Shown: positions 1-10,230, counted from the first letter of the stretch. The stretch: DNA of 64,000 nucleotides from Chengkuizengella sediminis (GCF_010078385.1 NZ_SIJC01000002.1:62001-126000); one strand, 5' to 3'. Translations and numbers: made by a program. Notes: a model not told the origin generated them from the sequence alone.

Positions 1-3000
1 TATGGTTAGAAACGTTATATGGTTACTTTACTGATAATTGGACACCATTAGAGGACGCTTGGGATAACTTGGAAACCTTTATTTTGCCAATTAATGAAGG
101 AGATGGTGTAGAGGAACAGCCAACGATGAGTTATTATAATCCATCTAGTCCTGCCACTTATGCACCTGAACATCCTTATCCAGACATGTATCCTAGTTTA
201 TTAGGCAATTCTGTACAAGCGGGATCTGATCCACTAGATGCGGAATTAACAGCAACTTATGGAGATAATGAAACTTATTTAATGCACTGGATTTTGGATG
301 TAGATGACTGGTATGGTTACGGCAATACCTTGAATCCTTCTCATACTTCAACATATGTAAATACGTTCCAAAGAGGAGAACAAGAATCAGTATGGGAGGC
401 AGTAACACATCCTTCACAAGATGATTTTACTTTTGGAAAACCAGGTGAAGGTTTTGTTTCCTTATTCGTAGATGACGGCGCGACTCCTGCTCCACAATGG
501 AGATATACGGCTGCAACAGATGCGGATGCTCGAGCAGTACAGGTCATGTATTGGGCAAAGGAATTAGGGTACAACAATCCAAATTATTTAGATAAAGCGA
601 AAAAAATGGGAGATTATTTACGTTATGGCATGTATGATAAATATTTCCAAGAAATTGGTAGTGCATCTGATGGCACTCCTACACCTGGTACTGGTAAAAA
701 TGCAAGTCATTATCTCATGTCATGGTACACTGCATGGGGTGGAGGACTCGGCGAGATGGGTGCGGGCAATTGGTCATGGAGAATAGGTTCAAGCCATACA
801 CATCAAGCGTATCAAAATACGGTAGCAGCTTATGCATTATCTCAAGGGGGATTAATTCCTGAATCTGCTACAGCTCAAGAAGATTGGGAATTATCTTTAG
901 AACGTCAATTAGAATTATATACTTGGCTATTATCTGCTGAAGGTGGTGTAGGCGGAGGAGCCACCAATAGTGTTGGTGGAGATTATTCAAGTTATCCTTC
1001 AGGTGTAAGTACATTTTACGATTTAGCTTACGACGAAGATCCTGTATATCATGACCCTCCATCAAATACATGGTTTGGATTCCAAACATGGCCACTAGAG
1101 AGAGTAGCTGAATATTATTACATTTTAGCTGAGAATGGAGATACAAGTTCTACGAATTTCCAAATGGCAAAAGAAGTGATTGATAAATGGATCGATTGGT
1201 CCATTGATTATACGTTCGTAAATGAGAAGCCAGTAACAGATGGTGATGATTATTTCTTAGATACGAATGGGGAACAGATCTTAGGAGGTATGAATCCAGA
1301 TATAGATACAACACCTGATCCAGGTCAATTTTATATTCTTGGAGGTCAAGAGTGGAGTGGTCAGCCTGATACATGGAATGGATATGAAAATTTTACTGGA
1401 AATCCTGATTACCATGCGATTGCTAAGGGTGCCAGTCAAGATGTAGGGGTATTAGGAAATTACATCAAAGCGTTAACCTTCTACGCAGCAGGTACAAAAG
1501 CTGAAAATGGGGATTATTCAGTACTGGGAAATCAAGCTAAGGATATGGCAGAGCAATTATTGAACGTAGCATGGAGTTTTAACGACGGTGTAGGGATTGT
1601 AACTGAGGAACAAAGAGGAGATTATTATCGTTATTTTGAAAAAGAAATTTATTTCCCTGATGGATGGACTGGAACATTTGGTCAAGGCAATACCATCCCA
1701 GGAGCAGGTGGAATTCCTTCTGATCCAAGTAAGGGTGGAGACGGAGTATATATTAGCCATCATGAATTACGTCCAGAAATTAAAAATGATCCAAACTGGT
1801 CTTATTTAGAAAACTTATATAATTCTTCTTGGAATGCAGGAACTGAAACATGGGAGAATGGAACACCAACTTTTACTTATCACAGGTTCTGGTCACAAGT
1901 GGATATGGCAACGGCTTATGCTGAATTTGATCGTTTAATTGGAGATACTACTCCGACTGAACCGAATGCACCAACAGGAGTTACTGCTCTTCCTGATGAT
2001 GGAGAAGTGAACTTAAGCTGGAATAATGTATTTAATGCAGACAATTATAACGTAAAACGTGCAACCATTTCTGGTGGACCATATACAACGATAGCAAACA
2101 ATGTAACAACTACAAGTTATATAGATACTACAGTAACAAACGGCACGACGTATTATTATGTTATCAGTGCAGTAAATGATATAGGAGAGTCTGTGAATTC
2201 CAGTCAAGTTACTGTAATTCCTAATCCGCCGCCTGCACCAGGAAACTTTACTTTAACTGCAGAAGCAGGGAATGGAAATGTGGGTTTAAGCTGGACTATA
2301 TCTTCTGATGCGATTAGTTATGATGTGAAACGCAGTGAAACTCAAAGCGGTCCATTCACATCTATAGTATCAGGTTTATCAGCGAATATATATAATGATA
2401 CGAATGTTGTAAACGGCACAACGTACTATTATGTTATTACTGCAAATAACAGCTCTGGTATTACGGATTCCAATACTGTTTCAGCAACCCCACAACTACC
2501 ACCTCCAGGAAGTTTTACATTAAGTACACAATCCAGTGATGAAACGGTAAATTTATCTTGGTCTGTTTCATCATTCGCAGATAGTTATTCAGTTGGACGA
2601 TCTACATCAAGTAGTGGAGGTTATATAACAGTAGCAACTGGATTAACATCGACAGTCTATAGTGATACTGGATTAACGAATGGCACAACGTATTATTATG
2701 TTGTTACAGCCGAGAATGGATCAGGAACAACAGATTCGAATACAGCCAGTGCAATACCTCAACTTCCAAGTGACATTAACCTCCAATACAAAGCAGCGGA
2801 TACCAATGCTGCAGATAATCAATTCAAACCTCACTTTAATATTGTGAACACAGGCAATAGTTCCGTACCATTAAGCGAATTGACAATTCGTTATTATTAC
2901 ACTGCGGATGGCAGCCAATCCTTTGAATTCCATTGTGATTATGCAGTAGTCGGATGTGGAAATGTAAGTGGAACTCATGTTCAAATGAGTAATCCAGTAG

Positions 3001-4265
3001 AAGACGCTGATCATTATTTAGAAATTAGTTTCACAGCAGGAGCAGGAAGTTTAGCTGCTGGGGGACAAAGTGATGAAATTCAAGCACGAAGTAATAAAGT
3101 AGATTGGAGCAATTTGAACGAATTAAATGATTATTCCTTTAATGGGAATTTGACAGACTTTACAGAATGGAATCAAGTGACATTGTATCAAAATGGAGTG
3201 CTCATTTCAGGAATAGAACCTGATGGATCAGGTGGTGGAGATCCAACACCTCCAGCAGCACCAACGGGTTTGATGGTTAATGAAGGAGATGGTCAAGTTG
3301 ATTTAAGCTGGAGTTCAGTCAGCGGAGCAGACAGCTATAACGTGAAACGCTCAACCAGTGCAGGTGGAACCTATACAATGGTAGCTACAGGATTAACCTC
3401 TACTAATTATACAGATACAGGATTAACAAACGGAACCACCTATTATTATGTGGTGAGTGCTGAAAATGAGGCTGGAGAAAGCGGGAATTCTACAGAGGTG
3501 AATGCAACACCTGAAAGCAGTGTTACGCTTCCAGCAGTACCAACGGGTTTGACGGCTAGTGCAGGAGATGGCCAAGTTGATTTAAGCTGGAGTTCAGTCA
3601 GCGGAGCAGACAGTTATAACGTGAAACGCTCAACCAGTGCAGGGGGAGTATATACAACGGTAACGACAGGGCTAACCTCCACAAATTACATGGATTCAGG
3701 ATTAACAAACGGAACCACTTACTATTATGTGGTGAGTGCTGAAAATACGGTAGGTGAAAGTGAAAACTCAACAGAAGTAAGTGCAACGCCATCAGGAGGA
3801 GGTACAGCTAGTGATCTAGTTGTGCAATACAAAGCAGCGGATACTAATGCAACAGACAATCAGTTTAAACCACATTTTAATATTGTGAATAATGGAAATA
3901 CAGATATAGCATTAAATGAGTTAACAATCCGTTATTACTACACGATTGATAGTAGCCAAACAGAGCAGTTCCATTGTGATTATGCTGTTGTAGGCTGTGG
4001 GAATGTAAGCGGCACACATGTTGCTATGAGTCAGTCTACGGCAGATGCTGATCACTATATAGAGGTGAGCTTTACTACGGGGGCAGGTATGATAGCTGCT
4101 GGAGGGCAAAGCGGTGAAATTCAAACGAGAAGCAATAAAACAAACTGGAGCAATTATAATGAAAACAATGATTACTCGTTTAATGCCAGCATGACTGCAT
4201 TTACGGATTGGGATCGAGTGGCACTTTATCAAAATGGTCAATTAGTGTGGGGTATTGAACCTTAA
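1..4265 (+). CDS. GH48 exo-cellulase (reducing-end cellobiohydrolase) with FN3 and CBM3 tail, 5' partial
   Basis: The frame is open from base 3 to the left edge, so the start and signal peptide lie upstream. The TTG at 69 is internal. Visible GH48 hallmarks include WLETLYGYFTDNWTPLEDAW, the MHWILDVDDWYGYGN segment and a long alpha-toroid region to about 1950. The family's proton-donor Glu sits just N-terminal of the visible part. The tail follows in order: FN3 (about 1957-2220), FN3 (2235-2495), FN3 (2505-2760), CBM3 (2770-3220), a Gly/Pro linker, FN3 (3256-3520), FN3 (3537-3795), CBM3 (3808-4263). GH48 enzymes release cellobiose processively from reducing ends of crystalline cellulose outside the cell, and CBM3 binds the crystal surface. 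There is no dockerin, so it is a free enzyme. The GH6 gene downstream carries the same tail. The family call is very sure; activity is inferred. Confidence 0.95.
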   Translation, partial: WLETLYGYFTDNWTPLEDAWDNLETFILPINEGDGVEEQPTMSYYNPSSPATYAPEHPYPDMYPSLLGNSVQAGSDPLDAELTATYGDNETYLMHWILDVDDWYGYGNTLNPSHTSTYVNTFQRGEQESVWEAVTHPSQDDFTFGKPGEGFVSLFVDDGATPAPQWRYTAATDADARAVQVMYWAKELGYNNPNYLDKAKKMGDYLRYGMYDKYFQEIGSASDGTPTPGTGKNASHYLMSWYTAWGGGLGEMGAGNWSWRIGSSHTHQAYQNTVAAYALSQGGLIPESATAQEDWELSLERQLELYTWLLSAEGGVGGGATNSVGGDYSSYPSGVSTFYDLAYDEDPVYHDPPSNTWFGFQTWPLERVAEYYYILAENGDTSSTNFQMAKEVIDKWIDWSIDYTFVNEKPVTDGDDYFLDTNGEQILGGMNPDIDTTPDPGQFYILGGQEWSGQPDTWNGYENFTGNPDYHAIAKGASQDVGVLGNYIKALTFYAAGTKAENGDYSVLGNQAKDMAEQLLNVAWSFNDGVGIVTEEQRGDYYRYFEKEIYFPDGWTGTFGQGNTIPGAGGIPSDPSKGGDGVYISHHELRPEIKNDPNWSYLENLYNSSWNAGTETWENGTPTFTYHRFWSQVDMATAYAEFDRLIGDTTPTEPNAPTGVTALPDDGEVNLSWNNVFNADNYNVKRATISGGPYTTIANNVTTTSYIDTTVTNGTTYYYVISAVNDIGESVNSSQVTVIPNPPPAPGNFTLTAEAGNGNVGLSWTISSDAISYDVKRSETQSGPFTSIVSGLSANIYNDTNVVNGTTYYYVITANNSSGITDSNTVSATPQLPPPGSFTLSTQSSDETVNLSWSVSSFADSYSVGRSTSSSGGYITVATGLTSTVYSDTGLTNGTTYYYVVTAENGSGTTDSNTASAIPQLPSDINLQYKAADTNAADNQFKPHFNIVNTGNSSVPLSELTIRYYYTADGSQSFEFHCDYAVVGCGNVSGTHVQMSNPVEDADHYLEISFTAGAGSLAAGGQSDEIQARSNKVDWSNLNELNDYSFNGNLTDFTEWNQVTLYQNGVLISGIEPDGSGGGDPTPPAAPTGLMVNEGDGQVDLSWSSVSGADSYNVKRSTSAGGTYTMVATGLTSTNYTDTGLTNGTTYYYVVSAENEAGESGNSTEVNATPESSVTLPAVPTGLTASAGDGQVDLSWSSVSGADSYNVKRSTSAGGVYTTVTTGLTSTNYMDSGLTNGTTYYYVVSAENTVGESENSTEVSATPSGGGTASDLVVQYKAADTNATDNQFKPHFNIVNNGNTDIALNELTIRYYYTIDSSQTEQFHCDYAVVGCGNVSGTHVAMSQSTADADHYIEVSFTTGAGMIAAGGQSGEIQTRSNKTNWSNYNENNDYSFNASMTAFTDWDRVALYQNGQLVWGIEP

Positions 4266-4279
4266 ATAATATTAATTCT

Positions 4280-4305
4280 AGGCACTCAGCATGGTCTGAG
4301 TGCCT
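4280..4305 (+). terminator. Hairpin after GH48 gene
   Basis: A perfect 10-bp stem AGGCACTCAG / CTGAGTGCCT with a 6-nt loop, 14 bp after the stop codon. The downstream T tract is poor, so termination may be partial and allow read-through into the GH6 gene, which begins 28 bp later. Confidence 0.6.
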
Positions 4306-4333
4306 CTTAAAATAAAATTGATGAGGAAGTGAA

Positions 4334-7300
4334 ATGATGAATTATAAAAAATTGTACAGCAAAAACATCATACTTATGCTTGCGATTCTATTAATATTAA
4401 GTTTATTTATTGGCATCATTCCAAAATCTACTTCAATAGTTTATGGTGAAACGCATGTTGATAATCCATTTGAAGGGGCAACTTCGTATGTGAATCCTGA
4501 TTATGCTGAATTAATAGACTCTTCTATTGCACTTGTAAATGATAGTGATCTAGCCTCAAAAATGGAAACAATAAAATCTTACCCTACAGCAGTTTGGCTT
4601 GATCGCATAGCGGCCATCCATGGTGGAGATATAAATAACGGACGTAAAAGCTTAGCTGATCACTTGGACATTGTACTTGCACAAAAGCAAGGTGACACTC
4701 CAATTACGGCTACAATTGTTATTTATGACCTTCCAGGTCGAGACTGCGCTGCATTAGCATCCAATGGTGAACTACCACTTTCAGAAGAAGGTCTACAAAG
4801 ATATAAAACAGAGTACATTGATCCTATAGTATCCGTATTTTCTGACCCTAAGTATCAGGATATTCGAATTGTAACGGTCATTGAACCTGACGGACTACCT
4901 AATCTAGTAACGAATCTAAGTGATCCTGAGTGCGCAGAAGCGAACTCAAGCGGTATTCAAGTAGAAGCTACTCAATATGCACTTAATCAACTTCACCCTA
5001 TTGATAATGTTTACATTTATATGGACATCGCTCATTCCGGTTGGTTAGGATGGGACAATAATTTACAAGGAGTAGTTAGTTTGTATACTGATGTAGTCCA
5101 AGATACATCGGCTGGTTTACAAAGTATCGATGGATTTATTACAAATACCTCAAATTACACTCCCCTTGAAGAGCCATATTTAACCGATCCAAATTTAAAT
5201 ATCGGTGGTCAGCCTTTGAGATCCTCTAATTTTTACGAGTGGAACCCTAATTTTGATGAAGTTGATTTTACAGAGGCATTATACAATGCTTTTGTAGCTA
5301 GTGGATTTCCACAAGATATTGGTTTTATCATCGATACTTCACGTAACGGTTGGGGGGGAGTTGATCGTCCAACTGAAGCTAGTGGTGATACAGTGAATAG
5401 TTATGTTGATTCAGGACGTATTGATCTTAGAGATCATCGCGGTTTGTGGTGTAATGTCGATGGAGCAGGAATGGGATTACCTCCACAAGTGGCTTCTGGT
5501 GAATTTGAAAATACTCATTTGGATGCTTTTGTATGGGTAAAACCTCCTGGAGAATCTGACGGTGCTAGTGAATTTATTGATAATGACGAAGGGAAAAATC
5601 CCGATCCAAACTGCGATCCAGAATATACAGATGGTGCTAATGCTGGAGTACCTACAGGGGCTATGCCTGATGCACCTTTAGCAGGACACTGGTTTCATGA
5701 ACAGTTTGTCATGTTAGTAGAAAATGCTTACCCAGCTATTCAGCCTACTGATAATACCGCACCAAATGCACCTAATGGATTAACTGCTATCGGAGATGAC
5801 GGTGTTGTAGGTTTGAGCTGGAGCAGTGTAATAGGAGCAGATAGTTATAATGTCAAACGTTCAGAAACTTCAGGAGGTCCATATACAACGATAGCAAGCA
5901 ACATTACAAGTATAAATTACTCAGATACAGGGCTAACCAACGGCACAACGTATTATTATGTAGTCAGTGCTGTAAATGATATTGGAGAATCAGCAAATTC
6001 TAGTGAAGTTTCAGCTATTCCTAACCCACCGCCTGCACCAGGTAACTTTACCTTAACTGCAGAAGCAGGAAATGAAGTTGTAGATTTAAGCTGGTCTGCA
6101 TCTTCTAATGCAATTAGTTATGATGTGAAACGTAGTGAAACTCAAAGCGGTCCATTCACTTCAATCGCATCAGCTTTAACAGCGAATACCTATAATGATA
6201 CGAATGTTGTAAACGGTACAACGTACTATTATGTAATTACTGCAAATAACAGCTCTGGCAGTACCGATTCCAATACTGTTTCAGCAGCTCCACAACTTCC
6301 ACTTCCAGATAGTTTCACTTTAAATACACAAGCCAGTAATGAAATGGTAAACCTATCTTGGTCTGATTCTTCGTACGCAGATAGTTATTCAGTTGGACGT
6401 TCTACATCTAGTAGTGGTGGATACACAACCATCGCCACTGGTTTAACAACAACAGCTTATAACGATACTGGCTTAACGAATGGAACAACGTATTATTATA
6501 TTGTTACTGCTGAGAATGGATCAGGAACAACAGATTCGAACACAGTCAGTGCAACCCCTCAACTTCCAAGTGATATTCAACTCCAATACAAAGCAGCGGA
6601 TACAAATGCTGCAGATAATCAATTTAAACCTCACTTTAATATGGTGAACACAGGAAATAGTGCTATACCATTAAGCGAACTGACGATTCGTTATTATTAC
6701 ACTGCGGATGGCAGCCAATCCTTTGAATTCCATTGTGATTATGCTGTGTTAGGATGTGGGAATATAAGCGGAACTCATGTACAAATGAGTAATCCAGTAG
6801 AAGACGCAGATCATTATTTAGAAATTAGTTTCGCAGCAGGAGCAGGAAGTTTATCTGCTGGGGGACAGAGTGGTGAAATTCAAGCACGGAGTAATAAAGT
6901 AGATTGGAGCAATTTGAACGAAATAAATGATTATTCCTTTAATGGGAACCTTACGGACTTTACAGAATGGAATCAAGTGACATTGTATCAAAATGGAGTG
7001 CTCATTTCAGGAATAGAACCTGATGGATCAGGTGGTGGAGATCCAACACCTCCAGCAGCCCCGGTAGGAGTCACAGCTAGTGCAGGGGATGGAGAAGTGG
7101 GGCTAAGCTGGAATGGAGTAAGTGGAGCTGATAGTTATAATGTGAAACGTTCAATCAGTGCAGGAGGAACTTATGCAACGATTGCTGCAGGAGTAACATC
7201 CACAAACTACACAGATACAAATGTAACCAATGAAACGACTTATTATTATGTGATTAGTGCTGAAAATGCGGTAGGTGAAAGTGGCAATTCAATAGAAGTA

Positions 7301-8071
7301 AGTGCCACACCACAAAGCGGTGTCACCATTCCTGGAAACCCAACAGGATTAACAGCTAGTGCAGGAGATGGAGAAGTCAACTTAAGCTGGAATGTGGAAA
7401 GTGAAGCTGATGGTTATAATGTGAAACGTTCAACCAGTGCAGGAGGAACTTATGCAACGATTGCTGCAGGAGTAACATCTACAAGTTACACAGATACAAG
7501 TGTGACCAACGATACAACCTATTATTATGTGGTCAGTGCGGAAAATCAGGCAGGTGAAAGCGGAAATTCAGCTGAAGTCAGTGCTACACCGCAGTCAGAT
7601 GGAGGAGGAACGCCTAGTGAGCTTGTTTTACAATACAAAGCGAGTGACACCAACACTTCAGATAATCAATTTAAACCACATTTTAATATTGTGAATAATG
7701 GGTCTTCGGATATATCTTTAAGTGATTTAACGATTCGATATTATTACACTCTAGAGGGGGACCAGTCAGAACAATTTAATTGTGATTATGCTACAGTTGG
7801 CTGTGCTAATGTGAATGGAACAAACATTCAAATGACTCAAGGCACAGCTGAAGCAGATCATTATGTAGAAGTAACTTTTACTGCAGGAGCAGGGAGCATT
7901 TCAGCTGGTGGACAAAGTGGAGAGATTCAAACTCGGAATAATAAACTAGACTGGAGCAATTATGATGAGACAAATGACTATTCATTTGATGGTTCGATCG
8001 CATCGTTCATGGATTGGGATCGAGTGACACTTTATCATAATGGCCAATTAGTGTGGGGTATTGAACCTTAA
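4334..8071 (+). CDS. GH6 cellobiohydrolase with FN3 and CBM3 tail
   Basis: A 1245-residue secreted enzyme. An N-terminal hydrophobic segment (residues about 12-30) acts as signal peptide. The GH6 domain spans about 40-472: YDLPGRDCAALASNGE with D137, VIEPDGLPNLVTNL with D186 (matching the family's catalytic acid), and WVKPPGESDG with D409. GH6 cellobiohydrolases attack cellulose from non-reducing ends with inversion. The tail is FN3 (474-560), FN3 (566-650), FN3 (657-740), CBM3 (745-895), FN3 (905-990), FN3 (1000-1085), CBM3 (1094-1245), the same order as in the GH48 gene. A GAGGAAGTG ribosome site precedes ATG 4334. Tandem GH48 and GH6 genes form a complementary exo/exo pair. Exo rather than endo mode is inferred from family resemblance. 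Confidence 0.94.
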   Translation: MMNYKKLYSKNIILMLAILLILSLFIGIIPKSTSIVYGETHVDNPFEGATSYVNPDYAELIDSSIALVNDSDLASKMETIKSYPTAVWLDRIAAIHGGDINNGRKSLADHLDIVLAQKQGDTPITATIVIYDLPGRDCAALASNGELPLSEEGLQRYKTEYIDPIVSVFSDPKYQDIRIVTVIEPDGLPNLVTNLSDPECAEANSSGIQVEATQYALNQLHPIDNVYIYMDIAHSGWLGWDNNLQGVVSLYTDVVQDTSAGLQSIDGFITNTSNYTPLEEPYLTDPNLNIGGQPLRSSNFYEWNPNFDEVDFTEALYNAFVASGFPQDIGFIIDTSRNGWGGVDRPTEASGDTVNSYVDSGRIDLRDHRGLWCNVDGAGMGLPPQVASGEFENTHLDAFVWVKPPGESDGASEFIDNDEGKNPDPNCDPEYTDGANAGVPTGAMPDAPLAGHWFHEQFVMLVENAYPAIQPTDNTAPNAPNGLTAIGDDGVVGLSWSSVIGADSYNVKRSETSGGPYTTIASNITSINYSDTGLTNGTTYYYVVSAVNDIGESANSSEVSAIPNPPPAPGNFTLTAEAGNEVVDLSWSASSNAISYDVKRSETQSGPFTSIASALTANTYNDTNVVNGTTYYYVITANNSSGSTDSNTVSAAPQLPLPDSFTLNTQASNEMVNLSWSDSSYADSYSVGRSTSSSGGYTTIATGLTTTAYNDTGLTNGTTYYYIVTAENGSGTTDSNTVSATPQLPSDIQLQYKAADTNAADNQFKPHFNMVNTGNSAIPLSELTIRYYYTADGSQSFEFHCDYAVLGCGNISGTHVQMSNPVEDADHYLEISFAAGAGSLSAGGQSGEIQARSNKVDWSNLNEINDYSFNGNLTDFTEWNQVTLYQNGVLISGIEPDGSGGGDPTPPAAPVGVTASAGDGEVGLSWNGVSGADSYNVKRSISAGGTYATIAAGVTSTNYTDTNVTNETTYYYVISAENAVGESGNSIEVSATPQSGVTIPGNPTGLTASAGDGEVNLSWNVESEADGYNVKRSTSAGGTYATIAAGVTSTSYTDTSVTNDTTYYYVVSAENQAGESGNSAEVSATPQSDGGGTPSELVLQYKASDTNTSDNQFKPHFNIVNNGSSDISLSDLTIRYYYTLEGDQSEQFNCDYATVGCANVNGTNIQMTQGTAEADHYVEVTFTAGAGSISAGGQSGEIQTRNNKLDWSNYDETNDYSFDGSIASFMDWDRVTLYHNGQLVWGIEP

Positions 8072-8086
8072 AAAAGATTAGTACGT

Positions 8087-8120
8087 GGCGTCCAATTCGT
8101 TTGGGCGCCTTTTAGTTTTT
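8087..8120 (+). terminator. Rho-independent terminator after GH6 gene
   Basis: Stem GGCGTCCAA / TTGGGCGCC (one T-G wobble) followed by a T-rich run, 16 bp after the GH6 stop. It closes the cellulase cluster. Confidence 0.85.
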
Positions 8121-8142
8121 GATTTCCATCTTATGAAAAATC

Positions 8143-8298
8143 ATGAAATTAGATAAAAACTTAGGTGTGTCATATGTTTTACCTCCAAATCGAAATTGCG
8201 TTCATGATATTATGCGTTAAATTGTCGATTTGGATTGTACGAATATTTATGAATTAATTGATCAACTTAAACCGGAAACCACAGCAAAAATGCTCTAG
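8143..8298 (+). pseudogene. Possible relic of a transposase N-terminus
   Basis: The frame from ATG 8143 reads a segment resembling the N-terminal start of IS1182-type DDE transposases (YVLPPNRNCVHDIM, then IVDLDCTNIYELID). It is interrupted by TAA at 8218-8220 and TAG at 8296-8298. No catalytic region or terminal inverted repeats are present. The resemblance is short and from memory; it could equally be chance non-coding sequence. Confidence 0.25.
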
Positions 8299-8441
8299 TT
8301 AAATTATGATAAAATAAAAGTAAATGAGCTGATTTAAATTGGAGATGAAAAAAATTAGATAAGGGGGTTTAAATAATGGAGTGACACTTAAATAATATAT
8401 CAGTTTATTATGAAGTTTACGGAACAGGAAAACCTATCATT

Positions 8442-9200
8442 ATGCTTCATGGATATTCATTAGATTCACAAGTAATGAAAGGATGTATGGAACCTGTTTT
8501 TAAGGATCGTCAGAATGATTACCAAAGAATTTATTTAGATTTTCCGGGAATGGGTCAAACAAAAGCTAAAGACTGGATCAAAAATTCAGATCAAATGTTA
8601 GAGATCGTACTTGAGTTCATTGATAAGGTTATACCTGATCAAAACTTTCTAATAATTGGGGAGTCCTACGGAGGTTACATATCTAGAGGAGTATTGAAAA
8701 AGAAAACATCTAGTATAGATGGGATGCTGCTCATCTGTCCAATGATTTTCTCTGACAATTCAAAAAGAGATTTACCAGAACATAAAGTAATATACAAAAA
8801 TGAGAAATTCATAGAGGTATTTACCAAAGACGAAAATATTGAAGAGTTTCAAACGTTAGCTGTAGTGCAGGATACATACCATTTTGAAAGATTCAAGAAA
8901 GAGATTTTATCGGGAGCTCACATCGCAAATGTAGAGTTTATTCAAAGACTAAAAGATGAAGGATATGGATTTTCATTTGAAGTGGATCAGTTGACTGAAC
9001 CTTACGAAAATCCTGTCTTATTTTTATTAGGAAAGCAAGACTCTTTCACGGGATACCGAGACGCAATTGGATTGATGGAAAATTACCCAAGAGGTAGTTT
9101 TGTTGTATTAGATCGTGCTGGTCACAATTTGCAAATCGAACAAAGTAAATTATTCAACTCATTGGTGGAAGAATGGTTGTATAGAGTAAAAGAAGGTTAG
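8442..9200 (+). CDS. Alpha/beta hydrolase, start region damaged
   Basis: Alpha/beta-hydrolase fold protein: LHGYSLDS oxyanion-hole segment at the visible N-terminus, nucleophile elbow GESYGG (Ser codon 8664), acid in LLGKQDSFTGY and catalytic His in DRAGHNLQIEQ. Homology continues upstream of ATG 8442 in the same frame (NNISVYYEVYGTGKPII, the first strands). It runs back to ATG 8376, which has an AAGGGGG ribosome site at 8361-8367 but is followed by GAG and then stop TGA (8382-8384). A TGG-to-TGA change would explain this. Starting at 8442 deletes the first beta strands and has no good ribosome site, so the gene is probably inactive or weakly expressed unless the stop is a sequencing error. 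Substrate unknown. Confidence 0.75.
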   Translation: MLHGYSLDSQVMKGCMEPVFKDRQNDYQRIYLDFPGMGQTKAKDWIKNSDQMLEIVLEFIDKVIPDQNFLIIGESYGGYISRGVLKKKTSSIDGMLLICPMIFSDNSKRDLPEHKVIYKNEKFIEVFTKDENIEEFQTLAVVQDTYHFERFKKEILSGAHIANVEFIQRLKDEGYGFSFEVDQLTEPYENPVLFLLGKQDSFTGYRDAIGLMENYPRGSFVVLDRAGHNLQIEQSKLFNSLVEEWLYRVKEG

Positions 9201-9299
9201 ATTTCAAATTGTAATAGTTTCAAAGTATAATAATATGATTGGTAGATTAGAATGATTAAAGTAAATTGTAACGATAATAAAATTTTAGGGAGTGAAATT

Positions 9300-9545
9300 A
9301 TGAAACCAACAAAGTTACCTAAGGAACAAAGGGATCAAATGATATCAAACATACAGCACTATTTTGAAATGGAACGTTCAGAGGAGATAGGGAATCTAGC
9401 TGCAGAAAATTTTCTTGAATTTATTATGAAAGAACTTGGACCCTACATATATAATCAAGCCATTAATGATGCAAGAACGTTAATAAATGAAAAGATGGTG
9501 CACTTAGAAGACGATTTGTATTCTTTAGAAAAGCAACTCAGATAA
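9300..9545 (+). CDS. DUF2164 family protein
   Basis: An 81-residue small acidic protein matching the DUF2164 pattern (LPKEQRDQMI, then a central EEIGNLAAENFLEFI, then GPYIYNQAINDA). No enzymatic function is established for the family. The start at ATG 9300 is preferred because AGGGAGTG lies 5-12 bp upstream; the frame also extends to 9252 but without a ribosome site. It sits between the hydrolase and the yqeK-like gene on the same strand. Confidence 0.8.
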   Translation: MKPTKLPKEQRDQMISNIQHYFEMERSEEIGNLAAENFLEFIMKELGPYIYNQAINDARTLINEKMVHLEDDLYSLEKQLR

Positions 9546-9615
9546 AAGTCTATAATAAAAGTAAAACGCAAAGAATTCTATGTAAAAATAGATGATTAAA
9601 CTAGGAGGATAGGGT

Positions 9616-10230
9616 ATGAATTCATATCTCTTAGATAAAATAGAACCGGTTGATCTCACGGGCGTTCTTGAAAAAGATGTCGTTCGCATTTTGCAAATTC
9701 ATGATAAACCTATTATTGCTGAACACTCTATTAGAGTGGCAGCTGAAGCTAAAAAACTAGCACTCCAATTCAACGTGAATCCCGAGGCAGCAGAGATAGC
9801 AGGTTTATTACATGACATTAGTGGTATATTTCCAAATCATGAACGAATAGAAGTTGCGAAACAATTAAGTATCGATATTTTACCAGAGGAAGAAAAGTTT
9901 CCACTCATTATTCACCAAAAGATTTCAAGGGTTATGGCAAAAGAGATATTTAAAATCAATGATCCTTTTATTTTGGATGCAATTGGATGTCATACTACAT
10001 TGTGTGCTAATTCAACTAGTTTAGATAAAGTGTTATTTGTTGCTGATAAAATTGAATGGGATCAAACAGGAAAACCACCATATATCCACCAACTTTTAAC
10101 TCAAATGGAAAAATCACTAGAGCATGCTGCATTTTCATATATTAAATTTTTATGGGATCAACGAGACTCTTTAAAGGTTGTACATCCATGGTTAGCAGAT
10201 GCTTATTTTGAGTTAAAAGAAGTCATTTAA
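9616..10230 (+). CDS. HD-domain hydrolase, YqeK-like (symmetrical Ap4A hydrolase type)
   Basis: A 204-residue cytosolic HD phosphohydrolase. Metal ligands are in the expected order: H37 (EHSIRV), H66-D67 (LLHDIS), H100 (IIHQKIS), H126 (GCHTT), D144 (FVADKIE). The YqeK family hydrolyses diadenosine tetraphosphate symmetrically to two ADP. A strong AGGAGG site lies at 9603. Family yqeK genes often sit in a nadD-rsfS operon; this one is alone, so it may be a paralogue. The HD call is certain; the substrate is inferred. Confidence 0.8.
   Translation: MNSYLLDKIEPVDLTGVLEKDVVRILQIHDKPIIAEHSIRVAAEAKKLALQFNVNPEAAEIAGLLHDISGIFPNHERIEVAKQLSIDILPEEEKFPLIIHQKISRVMAKEIFKINDPFILDAIGCHTTLCANSTSLDKVLFVADKIEWDQTGKPPYIHQLLTQMEKSLEHAAFSYIKFLWDQRDSLKVVHPWLADAYFELKEVI

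Noticed and set aside
193-1374. Long antisense frames inside the GH48 gene
   Set aside because: They are shadows of repetitive coding sequence on the plus strand.
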